From Facklamia lactis (GTDB lineage: Bacteria > Bacillota > Bacilli > Lactobacillales > Aerococcaceae): a DNA stretch of 64,000 nucleotides. The notes under the pieces were generated by a model, which saw only the letters and a list, made by a program, of their open reading frames with translations, made no database searches and was not told the DNA's origin. The position numbers were made by a program, and so were the translations under genes. Every line of letters starts with the position of its first letter. Position 1 is the first letter of the stretch. The stretch spans positions 558,001 to 622,000 of the forward strand of contig NZ_JACBXQ010000001.1 in assembly GCF_015863205.1 (NCBI RefSeq), written 5' to 3'. Positions 25,050-33,035 of the stretch are shown piece after piece.

Positions 25050-25080
25050 AACAACCCGATCAAAAAATGACCGGGTTGTT
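25050..25080 (-). terminator. terminator after the 101-residue ORF
   Basis: The 9-base stem AACAACCCG / CGGGTTGTT lies just beyond the stop of the minus-strand gene; the minus-strand side ends in TTTG. Confidence 0.6.
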
Positions 25081-25095
25081 TAACACGTGATTCTA

Positions 25096-25401
25096 TTAAT
25101 AATTTCCTGACGACCGGTTAGAGTCTGAAGCATGGGTTTCCTCATAAAATTTCTGAATTTCACCATTCCCCACGAAATATCGGTCTAATATGACCCCGAT
25201 ATTCGCTTCGGCTGTCATCCAGACCTGAAGTTCCCCCTTATAATCTAGTAACAGATAATTACAGGCTTTCCCATTTACCTTAGCAGGGTAAATCGTAATC
25301 AAGGTGCAATCAGGATCCATCAAGAGGCTCTCCGATTCCTCACCAATGTTGATCTCCCCCATCACTTCGTTGCCAAACATACCTTCCGTTAACAGATTCA
25401 T
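25096..25401 (-). CDS. 101-residue hypothetical protein
   Basis: An intact small gene with its own terminator. The product begins MNLLTEGMFGNEVMGEINIG and contains LMDPDCTLITIYPAKVNGKA, YLLLDYKGELQVWMTAEANI and GVILDRYFVGNGEIQKFYEE. It is acidic and soluble, with no membrane helix. I do not recognise the family. Strand, length and terminator suggest a real single-gene unit at the edge of the decayed zone. Confidence 0.55.
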   Translation of the reverse strand: MNLLTEGMFGNEVMGEINIGEESESLLMDPDCTLITIYPAKVNGKACNYLLLDYKGELQVWMTAEANIGVILDRYFVGNGEIQKFYEETHASDSNRSSGNY

Positions 25402-25712
25402 TTTACGTCATCTCCATCACTTGTTCTTAATATTACCTTTAGCTTAGCACAAGAAAGCGTATTCTTCCAGATGATAAGTAAAAACATAATATTTTATAGG
25501 TAAGGATAGAATAAATAAAGAAGCCCATCATTTGAAGTGCTTAAAACCTATTTCTGTTAACCAGTTCATTTTTAGTTAAGTGCATAAGGTTTATTCATTT
25601 TGAAAGATATTGATACTTCTGCTTTGTGTAATCTAGCAGCTACTATTGACTCGATATGTTTGTAAAAGAAATCAAATGATCTGCATCGGCATCTTTACAA
25701 ATAATCCTTTGT
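25402..25712. other. gap with a short coding remnant
   Basis: On the minus strand 25572-25665 reads FYKHIESIVAARLHKAEVSI then SFKMNKPYALN and stop. It looks like the tail of an unidentified lost gene. No intact gene or terminator is visible. Confidence 0.3.
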
Positions 25713-26474
25713 CTACAAATTAATTCTTTCAAAGATCTTAATACTTGCCCATAAATTAATTACAATAAGAATCAGGGTGGTCATTAGCGGCTTGAAATAA
25801 GCTTCAAGGTCTACTTTCCCTAATAAAATTTCACTTTGATTTTGAATCAAAAATAATGGATTATAATTCTTCAAAGGATTGAAAAGGCTTATTATGAACA
25901 AAATCACTACAACAATTAACACACCAAGCAGCACACCTGTATTTTTTTTAAATAAACTTGAGAATAATAGCAATAAACTAATTAAAAAAATTCCAAATCC
26001 CCAAGTTAAAATGTAAGTAAATACTTTATTCGTACCATCAGCTGAAAAATAATACAATGTATAACCATACTGAACTAATGAACTGATAAAATATGATCCC
26101 GTCCAAATACTGATGATCATTATAAATTTTGCCAAAATAATTATTCTTCGAGATAATCCTTTCGTTACAAGATTAATTAAAGTTTGATTTGTCAATTCAT
26201 TGGTTAGACTTCCACTAAAAATAATCACTAATGCGATTAAACCTATCTGGTTAATCCCTTTAAAGAACTGCATATACGAATCAATATAGCTGGGGTCCGG
26301 TATGCTAATCTGTGCATCACTTGGTAATAAATTCTTTAAAATATCTGGAGTGATGAGAGCATTCAGTGGCCCCATAATCCCCAGAATAATACAGAGTAGT
26401 AAAAGTGAAATGATTTTGTGTGTCCGATAATTTTCCATCCATTCTTTCTTCAACAGCACTTGAAATGAACTCAT
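25713..26474 (-). CDS. ABC-2 type permease (YxlG-like)
   Basis: A 253-residue membrane protein with six hydrophobic segments; the N-terminal FQVLLKKEWMENYRTHKI is typical of ABC-2 permeases, as is SGSLTNELTNQTLINLVTKG in the middle. It overlaps the ATPase gene by 4 bases. The order regulator, YxlE-like protein, ATPase, permease resembles the B. subtilis yxlEFG arrangement. The exported substrate is unknown. Confidence 0.85.
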   Translation of the reverse strand: MSSFQVLLKKEWMENYRTHKIISLLLLCIILGIMGPLNALITPDILKNLLPSDAQISIPDPSYIDSYMQFFKGINQIGLIALVIIFSGSLTNELTNQTLINLVTKGLSRRIIILAKFIMIISIWTGSYFISSLVQYGYTLYYFSADGTNKVFTYILTWGFGIFLISLLLLFSSLFKKNTGVLLGVLIVVVILFIISLFNPLKNYNPLFLIQNQSEILLGKVDLEAYFKPLMTTLILIVINLWASIKIFERINL

Positions 26475-27376
26475 GATACCACCTCAATGTATAGGTCTTC
26501 TAGCGAACGATCAACCACTTCAAAATAACTCGGATATATTTCCATCTCTATCAAATCATTCAAACAAGCTTTAACAGCAATCTCTGTTTTTTCAAATTTT
26601 TGAATAGGAATTTCAATGGTGACCAGTTGATTAGCCTTTCTCAGTTTATATTTCTTTGCTAGTCGCTCTTCATCAACGGGCTCTACCATTAAAGAAATCA
26701 TTATTCGATTCTTTCGATCTGCAAGATCTTGCTCGATATCTTTCAAATTTCTGATATTCTGATGAGTCAAGACCAACACTTCATCACAAATTCGTTCAAC
26801 ATCAGATAGTATATGTGTCGAGAAGATCACAGTCGTCTCCTTTTTCACTTCTTGAAGAATCTGCAAAATATCTTGTCTCCCTTTTGGATCAAGTGCACTA
26901 GTCGGTTCATCACAAATCAGTAATTTCGGCTGATTAATGAGAGCTTGAGCAATCCCCAAACGTTGCTTCATCCCGCGTGAATACTTAGAAATCAGTAATT
27001 TATCATCCGTAATCCCAACTTTATTCAATAAGTCATCAATTGAAGCCGTCTGCTTTCCTTGAACAATCAGACCAGCACACAATTCTAAATATTCTCTAGC
27101 ATTCATATAAGCATAATATTCAGGAACATCCGGCAAATAACCAACTTCTTGATTGGTAACCATATCACCATATTTGACCTTTTGCCCCATTAGAGAAATA
27201 GAACCTCGATCTGCTTTGAGTAAGCCCAGAATCATTTTGATGGTAGTCGTTTTACCCGAACCATTGGGACCAATAAAACCATAAATTTTATGCGCGTCAA
27301 TCTCTAAATTTACTCCATCTATAATTTGATGATTGCTGAATGACTTACTTAAATTTTCTAATTTGAGTATGGTCAT
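26471..27376 (-). CDS. ABC transporter ATPase (YxlF-like)
   Basis: A 301-residue ATPase: Walker A GPNGSGKTTT, signature YSRGMKQRLGIAQAL, Walker B LLICDEPTSALD, H-loop FSTHILSD. The C-terminal 80 residues are an extension typical of exporters of the CcmA/YxlF group. It overlaps both neighbours by 4 bases, so the three genes are translationally coupled. Confidence 0.9.
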   Translation of the reverse strand: MTILKLENLSKSFSNHQIIDGVNLEIDAHKIYGFIGPNGSGKTTTIKMILGLLKADRGSISLMGQKVKYGDMVTNQEVGYLPDVPEYYAYMNAREYLELCAGLIVQGKQTASIDDLLNKVGITDDKLLISKYSRGMKQRLGIAQALINQPKLLICDEPTSALDPKGRQDILQILQEVKKETTVIFSTHILSDVERICDEVLVLTHQNIRNLKDIEQDLADRKNRIMISLMVEPVDEERLAKKYKLRKANQLVTIEIPIQKFEKTEIAVKACLNDLIEMEIYPSYFEVVDRSLEDLYIEVVS

Positions 27377-27579
27377 GACTCTCTACCCTCCACAGCTATA
27401 AAGAGGATGGGACCTATTATATTTATGAAAACAATAATCACTCCCCATAACAACTTATTGAGATATTTAGTGTGCGATATACTTATCAATTTCCGAATCG
27501 CTATCACAACAAGAATAATCTGCAAAACAATTAAAGGGATCAAAAAAGGTAAATATTCACTGAATTCTAAATTCATCAT
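27373..27579 (-). CDS. YxlE-like small membrane protein (PLDc_N type)
   Basis: A 68-residue protein with two membrane helices: LPFLIPLIVLQIILVVIAI, then LLWGVIIVFINIIGPILFIA. The W-x(6-8)-N-x-x-GP-x-x-F signature matches PLDc_N/YxlE proteins. In B. subtilis YxlE is a negative regulator within the sigY operon. Here it lies between an XRE regulator and an ABC exporter, with 23- and 4-base overlaps. Confidence 0.75.
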   Translation of the reverse strand: MMNLEFSEYLPFLIPLIVLQIILVVIAIRKLISISHTKYLNKLLWGVIIVFINIIGPILFIAVEGRES

Positions 27580-28669
27580 GGTTAAACTTCCTCTCTATCT
27601 CAGTGATTCTATCCAAAATATTTTGGTATTCTGATTGAGTTTTCAACCGATCAAAGCAGGGATGACCAAGGATACTGTCTCTAACCGCACTAATCATTTG
27701 ATTCGGTCGAAAAGGGGCCTCCTTGCCTGTCGGTAAATTAACGAGCCAATCATCAATTGCATCAAAGAACTCATCCCCATGTAACTCAAATGACGTTAAT
27801 AAATTATCAGCACAGTCAAGATACTTATTGAGATACTTCAACGTTAACTTTTCAGAATGACTTACTGATTGTTTAGCAGCTACATAGTAGAAATTTAAGG
27901 CTGTCAGTGGATGCAAATGTTCCAAATCAAACGCATCAATGAGTGCTTGGGACCTACCAATTGCTACCTGATTGTCACGGAGTCCTCCCATCTCGATCAA
28001 TGAATATAAATATTGTACGATCAAGACTGTTTGTTGATAGAGTTCAATTTGCAATACTTCCGTAGCTTTGGTCAAATCCCCTTTCATGGCATAACTTTTA
28101 GACAAAATCAGTTCTTCACCTAATTTATAAGGTCGAGGATTGCATATTTTGATGATAGTATCAAAATCCTGTCTGTTAAATAAAAACATCAATTTAAGAC
28201 TAATGGCCATCTGTAAATCTACTTCAGCATTAGAATGTTCAATAATATGATTTAACCATTTTATGCAGAAGTCTGACACTTGAGACCCATAATCTTCAAG
28301 TGATAAGTAATAATTAGCTAAGTATTGAATCAGAATCATTAAAGTCTTGTAATCATTAGCATACATTTTGAAAAGCTTTTGGATTTCTTCATATTGAGCT
28401 TGAGGTTCATCCTTCATAAATTCTAAACGCAGACGCCTGAATAATGTTATTCTCTCTTGATGAGTCAACATTTTTTGGTAATTAATTAAATCATCAACTG
28501 ACACGTTAAAAAGCTTTGCTAATGTAACTAAATATGGAACATCTGGTATCGAGAGATTATTCTCCCATTTTGAAATAGTCGCTTTGGTTAAATTCAAATA
28601 ATTGGCTAGCTCATCTTGAGTCATATTTAATTGGGTTCGATATTTATATAGATTTTCGCCAATGTTCAT
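27557..28669 (-). CDS. XRE-family regulator with TPR-like C-terminal region
   Basis: A 370-residue protein: N-terminal HTH in residues 5-60 (MTQDELANYLNLTKATISKW) followed by about 300 helical residues of TPR/SHT type (for example YLANYYLSLEDYGSQVSDFC). This Rgg/PlcR-like build often senses a peptide, but no peptide gene is seen next to it. It heads the operon with the exporter genes and reads away from a second regulator/ABC unit. Control of its own operon is likely. Confidence 0.8.
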   Translation of the reverse strand: MNIGENLYKYRTQLNMTQDELANYLNLTKATISKWENNLSIPDVPYLVTLAKLFNVSVDDLINYQKMLTHQERITLFRRLRLEFMKDEPQAQYEEIQKLFKMYANDYKTLMILIQYLANYYLSLEDYGSQVSDFCIKWLNHIIEHSNAEVDLQMAISLKLMFLFNRQDFDTIIKICNPRPYKLGEELILSKSYAMKGDLTKATEVLQIELYQQTVLIVQYLYSLIEMGGLRDNQVAIGRSQALIDAFDLEHLHPLTALNFYYVAAKQSVSHSEKLTLKYLNKYLDCADNLLTSFELHGDEFFDAIDDWLVNLPTGKEAPFRPNQMISAVRDSILGHPCFDRLKTQSEYQNILDRITEIERKFNHDEFRIQ

Positions 28670-28913
28670 GATTTCCCCTCCTTTACTTATATTATATGGT
28701 TTATGAATAGGAAATTAAATTTCTTTATCGTTGATATGCGGATAAATAGTTTCCTCAAAAGAAATTTCGATATCATGCACAAAACGCCACTATGTACACA
28801 AATATTTTGAATAAAAATAACCACCTTTCATATTTAAAAGCAAATTTTAATTTACTGATTCTGTATCTTCATAAATTAAATAAACATCCTAGAGAAAAAC
28901 ATAAAATCTAACC
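28670..28913. other. divergent intergenic region, regulator side
   Basis: This is the upstream region of the minus-strand XRE regulator. I see no strong promoter boxes; the well-defined sites lie at 28914-28981. Confidence 0.35.
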
Positions 28914-28939
28914 TTGGTGTCAAGAGTTCTTGACACCAA
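28914..28939 (+). promoter_or_regulatory. operator O1 over the -35 box
   Basis: A palindrome with 12-base arms, TTGGTGTCAAGA-GT-TCTTGACACCAA. Its right arm contains TTGACA (28930-28935), the -35 of a promoter whose -10 is TACGCT (28953-28958, 17-base spacing). Confidence 0.8.
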
Positions 28940-28963
28940 TTCAAAAAGATGTTACGCTTTTTG

Positions 28964-28981
28964 TGTCAAGAGCTCTTGACA
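28964..28981 (+). promoter_or_regulatory. operator O2 at the predicted transcription start
   Basis: A perfect 18-base palindrome TGTCAAGAGCTCTTGACA, centred 46 bases (more than four helical turns) from O1. It shares the half-site TGTCAAGA with O1 and covers the expected +1, just ahead of the ribosome site. Confidence 0.85.
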
Positions 28982-28999
28982 TATCAAGGAGGGATTAAA

Positions 29000-29341
29000 A
29001 TGGATTTTGTTTTTATTATTATCTTTAACGTTATTCTTATACTCATTGCTTACTTCTACGCGCGTTCGATTATTAAACTTTCGGGCTACCAGAATAAAGA
29101 TGAGATGTATCGTTTCTTCTACGGAAATACTTTTAAAAAAATAGGGATTATTCTCATGGTTATTATTGGCATTTCGCTTTTTATCAATCTAGTAATTCTC
29201 AATACCTATCATGGAAACATCCCCAAAGAAACCTTACTAGTTGCCATTAAACATGATGCCAAGTATCTAATCATTGCGACTATCACCTATCTGTATCACC
29301 TTATTAAGTTAAAGCACACTATCAATTCTTCGGATAAGTAG
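29000..29341 (+). CDS. small membrane protein in an XRE/ABC unit
   Basis: A 113-residue protein with three hydrophobic segments: an N-terminal helix (VFIIIFNVILILIAYFYA), a second near residues 50-72, and a third near 90-105. ATG 29000 has AAGGAGGG 7 bases upstream; the frame is open further back only because it runs through operator O2. Family not recognised. It is first in the operon with a small XRE repressor and an ABC exporter, similar to units where a membrane protein modulates the repressor. Confidence 0.7.
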   Translation: MDFVFIIIFNVILILIAYFYARSIIKLSGYQNKDEMYRFFYGNTFKKIGIILMVIIGISLFINLVILNTYHGNIPKETLLVAIKHDAKYLIIATITYLYHLIKLKHTINSSDK

Positions 29342-29350
29342 GTGATTGCT

Positions 29351-29545
29351 TTGAAAAATAATATCAAAGAAATACGGCTAGCACTTAACTTGTCACAAAA
29401 GGAATTAGCACAATTATGTGACGTTTCCAGACAAACCATCAATATGGTTGAAAATGATAAATATGATCCCTCATTGCCTTTAGCAATGAAATTAGCACGA
29501 TCACTTAATCGCTCAATAGAGCAGTTATTTGAATTGGACGACTAG
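29351..29545 (+). CDS. small XRE-family repressor (YozG-like)
   Basis: A compact HTH protein of 64 residues: IKEIRLALNLSQKELAQLCD then VSRQTINMVENDKYDPSLPL, nearly the whole protein being the DNA-binding domain. The start is TTG 29351 (AGGTG 6 bases upstream) or GTG 29342; the first gives the family-typical MKNNIKEIR. It is the best candidate to bind O1/O2 at the head of its own operon. It overlaps none of its neighbours once the ATPase start is moved to 29559. Confidence 0.8.
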   Translation: MKNNIKEIRLALNLSQKELAQLCDVSRQTINMVENDKYDPSLPLAMKLARSLNRSIEQLFELDD

Positions 29546-29558
29546 GAGGAACTCTTAT

Positions 29559-30272
29559 ATGACTATCTTATCCATCAAAAACCTGTCAAAAATATATCCC
29601 AAGAAACAAGCCCTTCATGAGATAAATCTCCAAATTAAGCAAGGTGAGATCATTGCCTTAATTGGACCCAACGGTGCTGGAAAATCCACTCTTATGAAAA
29701 TCATCTGTGATTTAGCTAAAGCTTCCTCCGGAACTTATACCTGGTCGTTTAATGGAAAATCTTCCGCTCAAGCAACACTTAAAACCAATATTATTGAAAA
29801 TCCTGATCTTTTCCCCTATCTTACTGGCTATGAAATACTTCAATATTTTGCGATTCAAAGACAAATTTATGATCAGAATCAAATTACGCAAATTCTTCAA
29901 CAGGTGAATCTCGAATCTGCAAAAGATTTAAAGTACAAAAATTATTCTATGGGAATGAAGCAAAGACTAGCAGTAGGTCTAGCCATGCTAGGGCAACCAA
30001 GAGTCATGATTCTTGACGAACCTACAAATGGCATTGATGTACAAGGTTTAGTAGATTTACGGAAGGTCTTTGTAAGCTTGAATCAGAAATTAAACACCAC
30101 TCAAATTATCAGTAGTCATAACTTAAATGAACTCTATACCATTGCCCATCGTTTTATTTTCCTTAAGCAAGGTAGAATCATTCAAGATATTTCAAAAGAA
30201 AATCTCATTCATGCACTCGACCATGAAAACATTGAACAATACTATTTAAATCTCATGAAGGAGGAACACTAG
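29559..30272 (+). CDS. ABC transporter ATPase
   Basis: A 237-residue ATPase with Walker A GPNGAGKSTLMK, signature NYSMGMKQRLAVGLAML, Walker B VMILDEPTNGID and H-loop ISSHNLNEL. The Q-loop glutamine is not conserved: the aligned region reads NIIENPDLFPYLTG, as in BcrA/lantibiotic-immunity type ATPases. ATG 29559 has AGGAGG 9 bases upstream. It pairs with the permease 4 bases downstream; a role in export or peptide immunity is inferred. Confidence 0.88.
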   Translation: MTILSIKNLSKIYPKKQALHEINLQIKQGEIIALIGPNGAGKSTLMKIICDLAKASSGTYTWSFNGKSSAQATLKTNIIENPDLFPYLTGYEILQYFAIQRQIYDQNQITQILQQVNLESAKDLKYKNYSMGMKQRLAVGLAMLGQPRVMILDEPTNGIDVQGLVDLRKVFVSLNQKLNTTQIISSHNLNELYTIAHRFIFLKQGRIIQDISKENLIHALDHENIEQYYLNLMKEEH

Positions 30273-30276
30273 AAAG

Positions 30277-31029
30277 ATGACCACCTATCTTAAATCTGAA
30301 CTCTTCCGTATTACAAAAATTAAACTCTTTTATTTTTTAGCTCTTGCCACCGTTTTGACTACTCTTTGTATTGGATTCTTTTTCAAAAGTATCGCACAAC
30401 TTCAAGACTTTACTATGTACGGAAATCATTATCTTTATGCTTGTTTAATGCTACTTCTCGTAGGTTTTTATCTCATTTACCCTTTTCTTATCACTGGACA
30501 TATCAGTAAATCTCAACCACTTAATTATCAAATCATTTCAAACGATATCCTTCCTAAGAATATTTTTTTAACAGATATCCTGTTATCAAGCTTAGTAGCC
30601 TTTACTTATCTCATCATTTTTTACTTATCGAGTAGTATATTTGCGAGGATCTTCTTTCAAATGAACAATCAACTTACTCAAGAAACAGCCTATATTACAG
30701 AACTTAACTACCTCCAAATGATGGGAGTGATCCTACTCTTAATTTTTACGAGTATTTCATTGTTGTACGGACTTCAGTCCATTACCCAAAATAAAATTGC
30801 AGCTACTGGAATATTTATCTTTATTTCTTATATTATCCCTTTAATCATTGCCCAATTACGAATGGTTTCACCCTTCTTTAACTTAATCGGGAATTTTCTG
30901 CCCTTAATTCAGGCTTTCACCTTTTATCGTGGCGAATCAAATATTCTTTCATTTTTATTAGTTAATCTGGTTTGGATTCTATTGACTACTCTTATCTTTA
31001 ACAAAAAGTTTGTCCAACAATTTATTTAG
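30277..31029 (+). CDS. ABC-2 type permease
   Basis: A 250-residue protein with six hydrophobic segments, starting TTYLKSELFRITKIKLFYFL as in BcrB/LanE-like permeases. It is the last gene of the unit and runs into a terminator. The last 120 bases of this gene and about 160 bases beyond it are repeated in decayed form at 59179-59455. Confidence 0.82.
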   Translation: MTTYLKSELFRITKIKLFYFLALATVLTTLCIGFFFKSIAQLQDFTMYGNHYLYACLMLLLVGFYLIYPFLITGHISKSQPLNYQIISNDILPKNIFLTDILLSSLVAFTYLIIFYLSSSIFARIFFQMNNQLTQETAYITELNYLQMMGVILLLIFTSISLLYGLQSITQNKIAATGIFIFISYIIPLIIAQLRMVSPFFNLIGNFLPLIQAFTFYRGESNILSFLLVNLVWILLTTLIFNKKFVQQFI

Positions 31030-31190
31030 TAAATACAAAAGCCCTTCTCGAATGAGTTCGAGAGGGGCTGAAAAATTATATAAGGATCTTTTAACATTAA
31101 AAAATGTTTCTTCTTTTTATTCATGAAAATCAATGGAGAAATTAATATTCTCAAATAAACACAATTATTGCGCCTAAATAATTTCAACAA
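30906..31190 (+). repeat. source copy of a duplicated segment
   Basis: The 3' end of the permease gene plus its downstream region. It is matched along its whole length, with many changes, by 59179-59455. Confidence 0.7.
31040..31069 (+). terminator. terminator of the plus-strand ABC unit
   Basis: A 13-base stem AGCCCTTCTCGAA / TTCGAGAGGGGCT with a 4-base loop. Confidence 0.75.
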
Positions 31191-31195
31191 AAAAA

Positions 31196-31225
31196 AGCTC
31201 ACAAGGTATTCTCTACCTGTCAGCT
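31196..31225 (-). terminator. terminator after lepB
   Basis: On the minus strand a stem AGCTGACAGGTA / TACCTTGTGAGCT with one bulge is followed by eight Ts. Confidence 0.75.
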
Positions 31226-31239
31226 ATTCATCTACTCTT

Positions 31240-31758
31240 TTAATGCTCGTTTGCAAAAGAGTCAAATTCATTTATTGGCCAAATTCTCAATTTAGCCTCA
31301 GAGATAATTTGAGCTTTATCAACCCCTCCATAATCTCTGCTATCACGTGAATTATTGCGATTATCACCAACAATAAAATATTGATTATCTGCTAGTTGAT
31401 AAGTCATATCCTCCGTAATAGAATCGGAAGATAAAAAGTCTTCCGCTACAAACTTGTCATCAATAAATAATTTATTATTTCTATACTCAACCACTTCGTT
31501 AGGGAGCCCTATGATTCTTTTCACATATAATTTATTGATACGTTTATCTTTAGCAATCACAATGTCGAATCTGTCTAACTCAGAAAAATTAGTTGAAAGT
31601 ATTTTTTCTTGATGGTGGAGAATGGGTTCCATCGAATCGCCATCTACTTGATAAATGGGGAAAACAAATAATCTGAAAATAATCATAAGAAAGAGCACAA
31701 TTATAAATAATAAATTGTGATGAATAAACTCTTTTGTTTGGTTAAAATAATTATTCAT
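31240..31758 (-). CDS. lepB: signal peptidase I
   Basis: A 172-residue type I signal peptidase with one N-terminal membrane helix (LLFIIVLFLMIIFRLFVF). The catalytic Ser is in VDGDSMEPIL, the general-base Lys in LYVKRIIGLPNEVVEY, and the C-terminal signature is IVGDNRNNSRDSRDYG. It cleaves secreted preproteins on the outer face of the membrane. It is a single gene with its own terminator. It may be one of several paralogues in the genome. Confidence 0.93.
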   Translation of the reverse strand: MNNYFNQTKEFIHHNLLFIIVLFLMIIFRLFVFPIYQVDGDSMEPILHHQEKILSTNFSELDRFDIVIAKDKRINKLYVKRIIGLPNEVVEYRNNKLFIDDKFVAEDFLSSDSITEDMTYQLADNQYFIVGDNRNNSRDSRDYGGVDKAQIISEAKLRIWPINEFDSFANEH

Positions 31759-32531
31759 TTAGTAATTCCTCTATTAAGCTACTAGATGCACCCTAAAGTA
31801 TTGCTCATCTTTACTGTATTAAGCTATTTATCAAAGCTATTGCATAACCTTTTTGATAAGAGTGCCCCAAACAGCTTTCTTTTCTTTTTTATTAGAATAG
31901 CATACTTCTAAATAATGTAAACAATTCATACATTATAATCATAAAGCTCTACTCATTTCCTATTAATCAATTATACAAGTTGCCTCATCAATAACCTGTA
32001 AATTTAAGCGATCCCAGTCAAAAAGAGTTTGAACTCTGAGACAGATACAAACGTCCATTCATAGATTTTACAGCCACCAATGTTTCACTATAAGTTTAAC
32101 TTTTCTTATTAATAAAATCTTTCCTCCTTCCAATCAGTCTTTAAGAAGTAGTAATACTCATCATTTTTGAACTAATTTGCTTTTATTTATTAACTTCTAT
32201 TTGCATTTTTCATTTTATAGTCCACATAAATGCATATTACATCTAAAAAGACTTTATAGATAAGGTCATTCGTATTATTAACAACTGTTTCCATCGAATT
32301 GGTTTTATTGACCACCAGATTATGAATAGAAAGTTTATATAGCTTGTTATTATAACTTCCCGTCATACTTACAATCTAAAAACTCTCTCCTTTTAAATTG
32401 CTCAATTAACTTATTAGAACCCAAAGGGAGCGAAGTGATTTATAATTTACCTACTAAATTTGGTAATCTTAAAATAACATTAATCATAATGAAAATTTTA
32501 TCCAAGAGCTTTTCTTTTTATTAGTGAATAA
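31759..32531. other. long AT-rich gap with coding debris
   Basis: About 770 bases with no intact gene. On the minus strand 31965-32030 reads DWDRLNLQVIDEATCIID then stop. At 32190-32366 there is a 58-codon frame (MTGSYNNKLYKLSIHNLVVN... to YVDYKMKNANRS) whose nearest GGAG lies 20 bases away from the ATG. Neither is recognised. The stretch looks like worn-down former genes. Confidence 0.35.
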
Positions 32532-32918
32532 TTTATTAGGCATCAAAAAGTCTTTGATATTTTTCTGTCGCATCCAGTAAATAGAGTTTTATTTCATTGT
32601 ACAGCTGGGAAAGATCGAACTGACATCATTTCCATGTTAATTCTAGCTCTGTGCGGTATTGAAGATCAAAATATTATAACCAATTATAAAGTTAGTTTCA
32701 CCAACCCCTCATATGACCCCGTTTTATTAAACACATCTAATGGTCAAAATGAAACTTTAAATATGAATCTTCTTAATTCTAATCCAGAATTAATGCAAAA
32801 TGCCCTTTCATATTTAAAAACAAATTTTAAATCAATTAATCATTATTTTTTAGAAATGGGATTTGATTATCAGCAAATAGATCAACTTAAAACCATTTTT
32901 TCAGAAAATTTCCAATAA
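32532..32918 (+). pseudogene. tyrosine-protein phosphatase, N-terminal half lost
   Basis: The plus frame reads RHQKVFDIFLSHPVNRVLFH, then CTAGKDRTDIISMLILALCG, and ends YLKTNFKSINHYFLEMGFDY. The HCTAGKDRT loop (32595-32621) is the HC-X5-R catalytic site of the tyrosine/serine phosphatase family related to IphP. A stop at 32529 and no credible start or N-terminal domain upstream mean the 5' half, usually about 140 residues, is gone. The downstream end is intact. Confidence 0.75.
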
Positions 32919-32960
32919 GAAAACTCTTCTAAACAAGTCTTTTATATTTCATTTACAAAA

Positions 32961-33006
32961 AAACGTTGTGGGATTTTTCAAAAGTCTTCAGACCCCCACA
33001 ACGTTT
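32961..33006. terminator. bidirectional terminator
   Basis: A 12-base stem AAACGTTGTGGG / CCCACAACGTTT with T runs in both directions. It serves the MFS gene on the minus strand and the phosphatase remnant on the plus strand. Confidence 0.8.
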
Positions 33007-33035
33007 TTAATATGTTAACTTAATGTATTTATCGA

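Noticed and set aside
32190-32366. 58-codon minus ORF as a gene
   Set aside because: Composition looks coding, but the ATG is 20 bases from the nearest GGAG and no family resemblance was found; kept only as a note in the gap entry.
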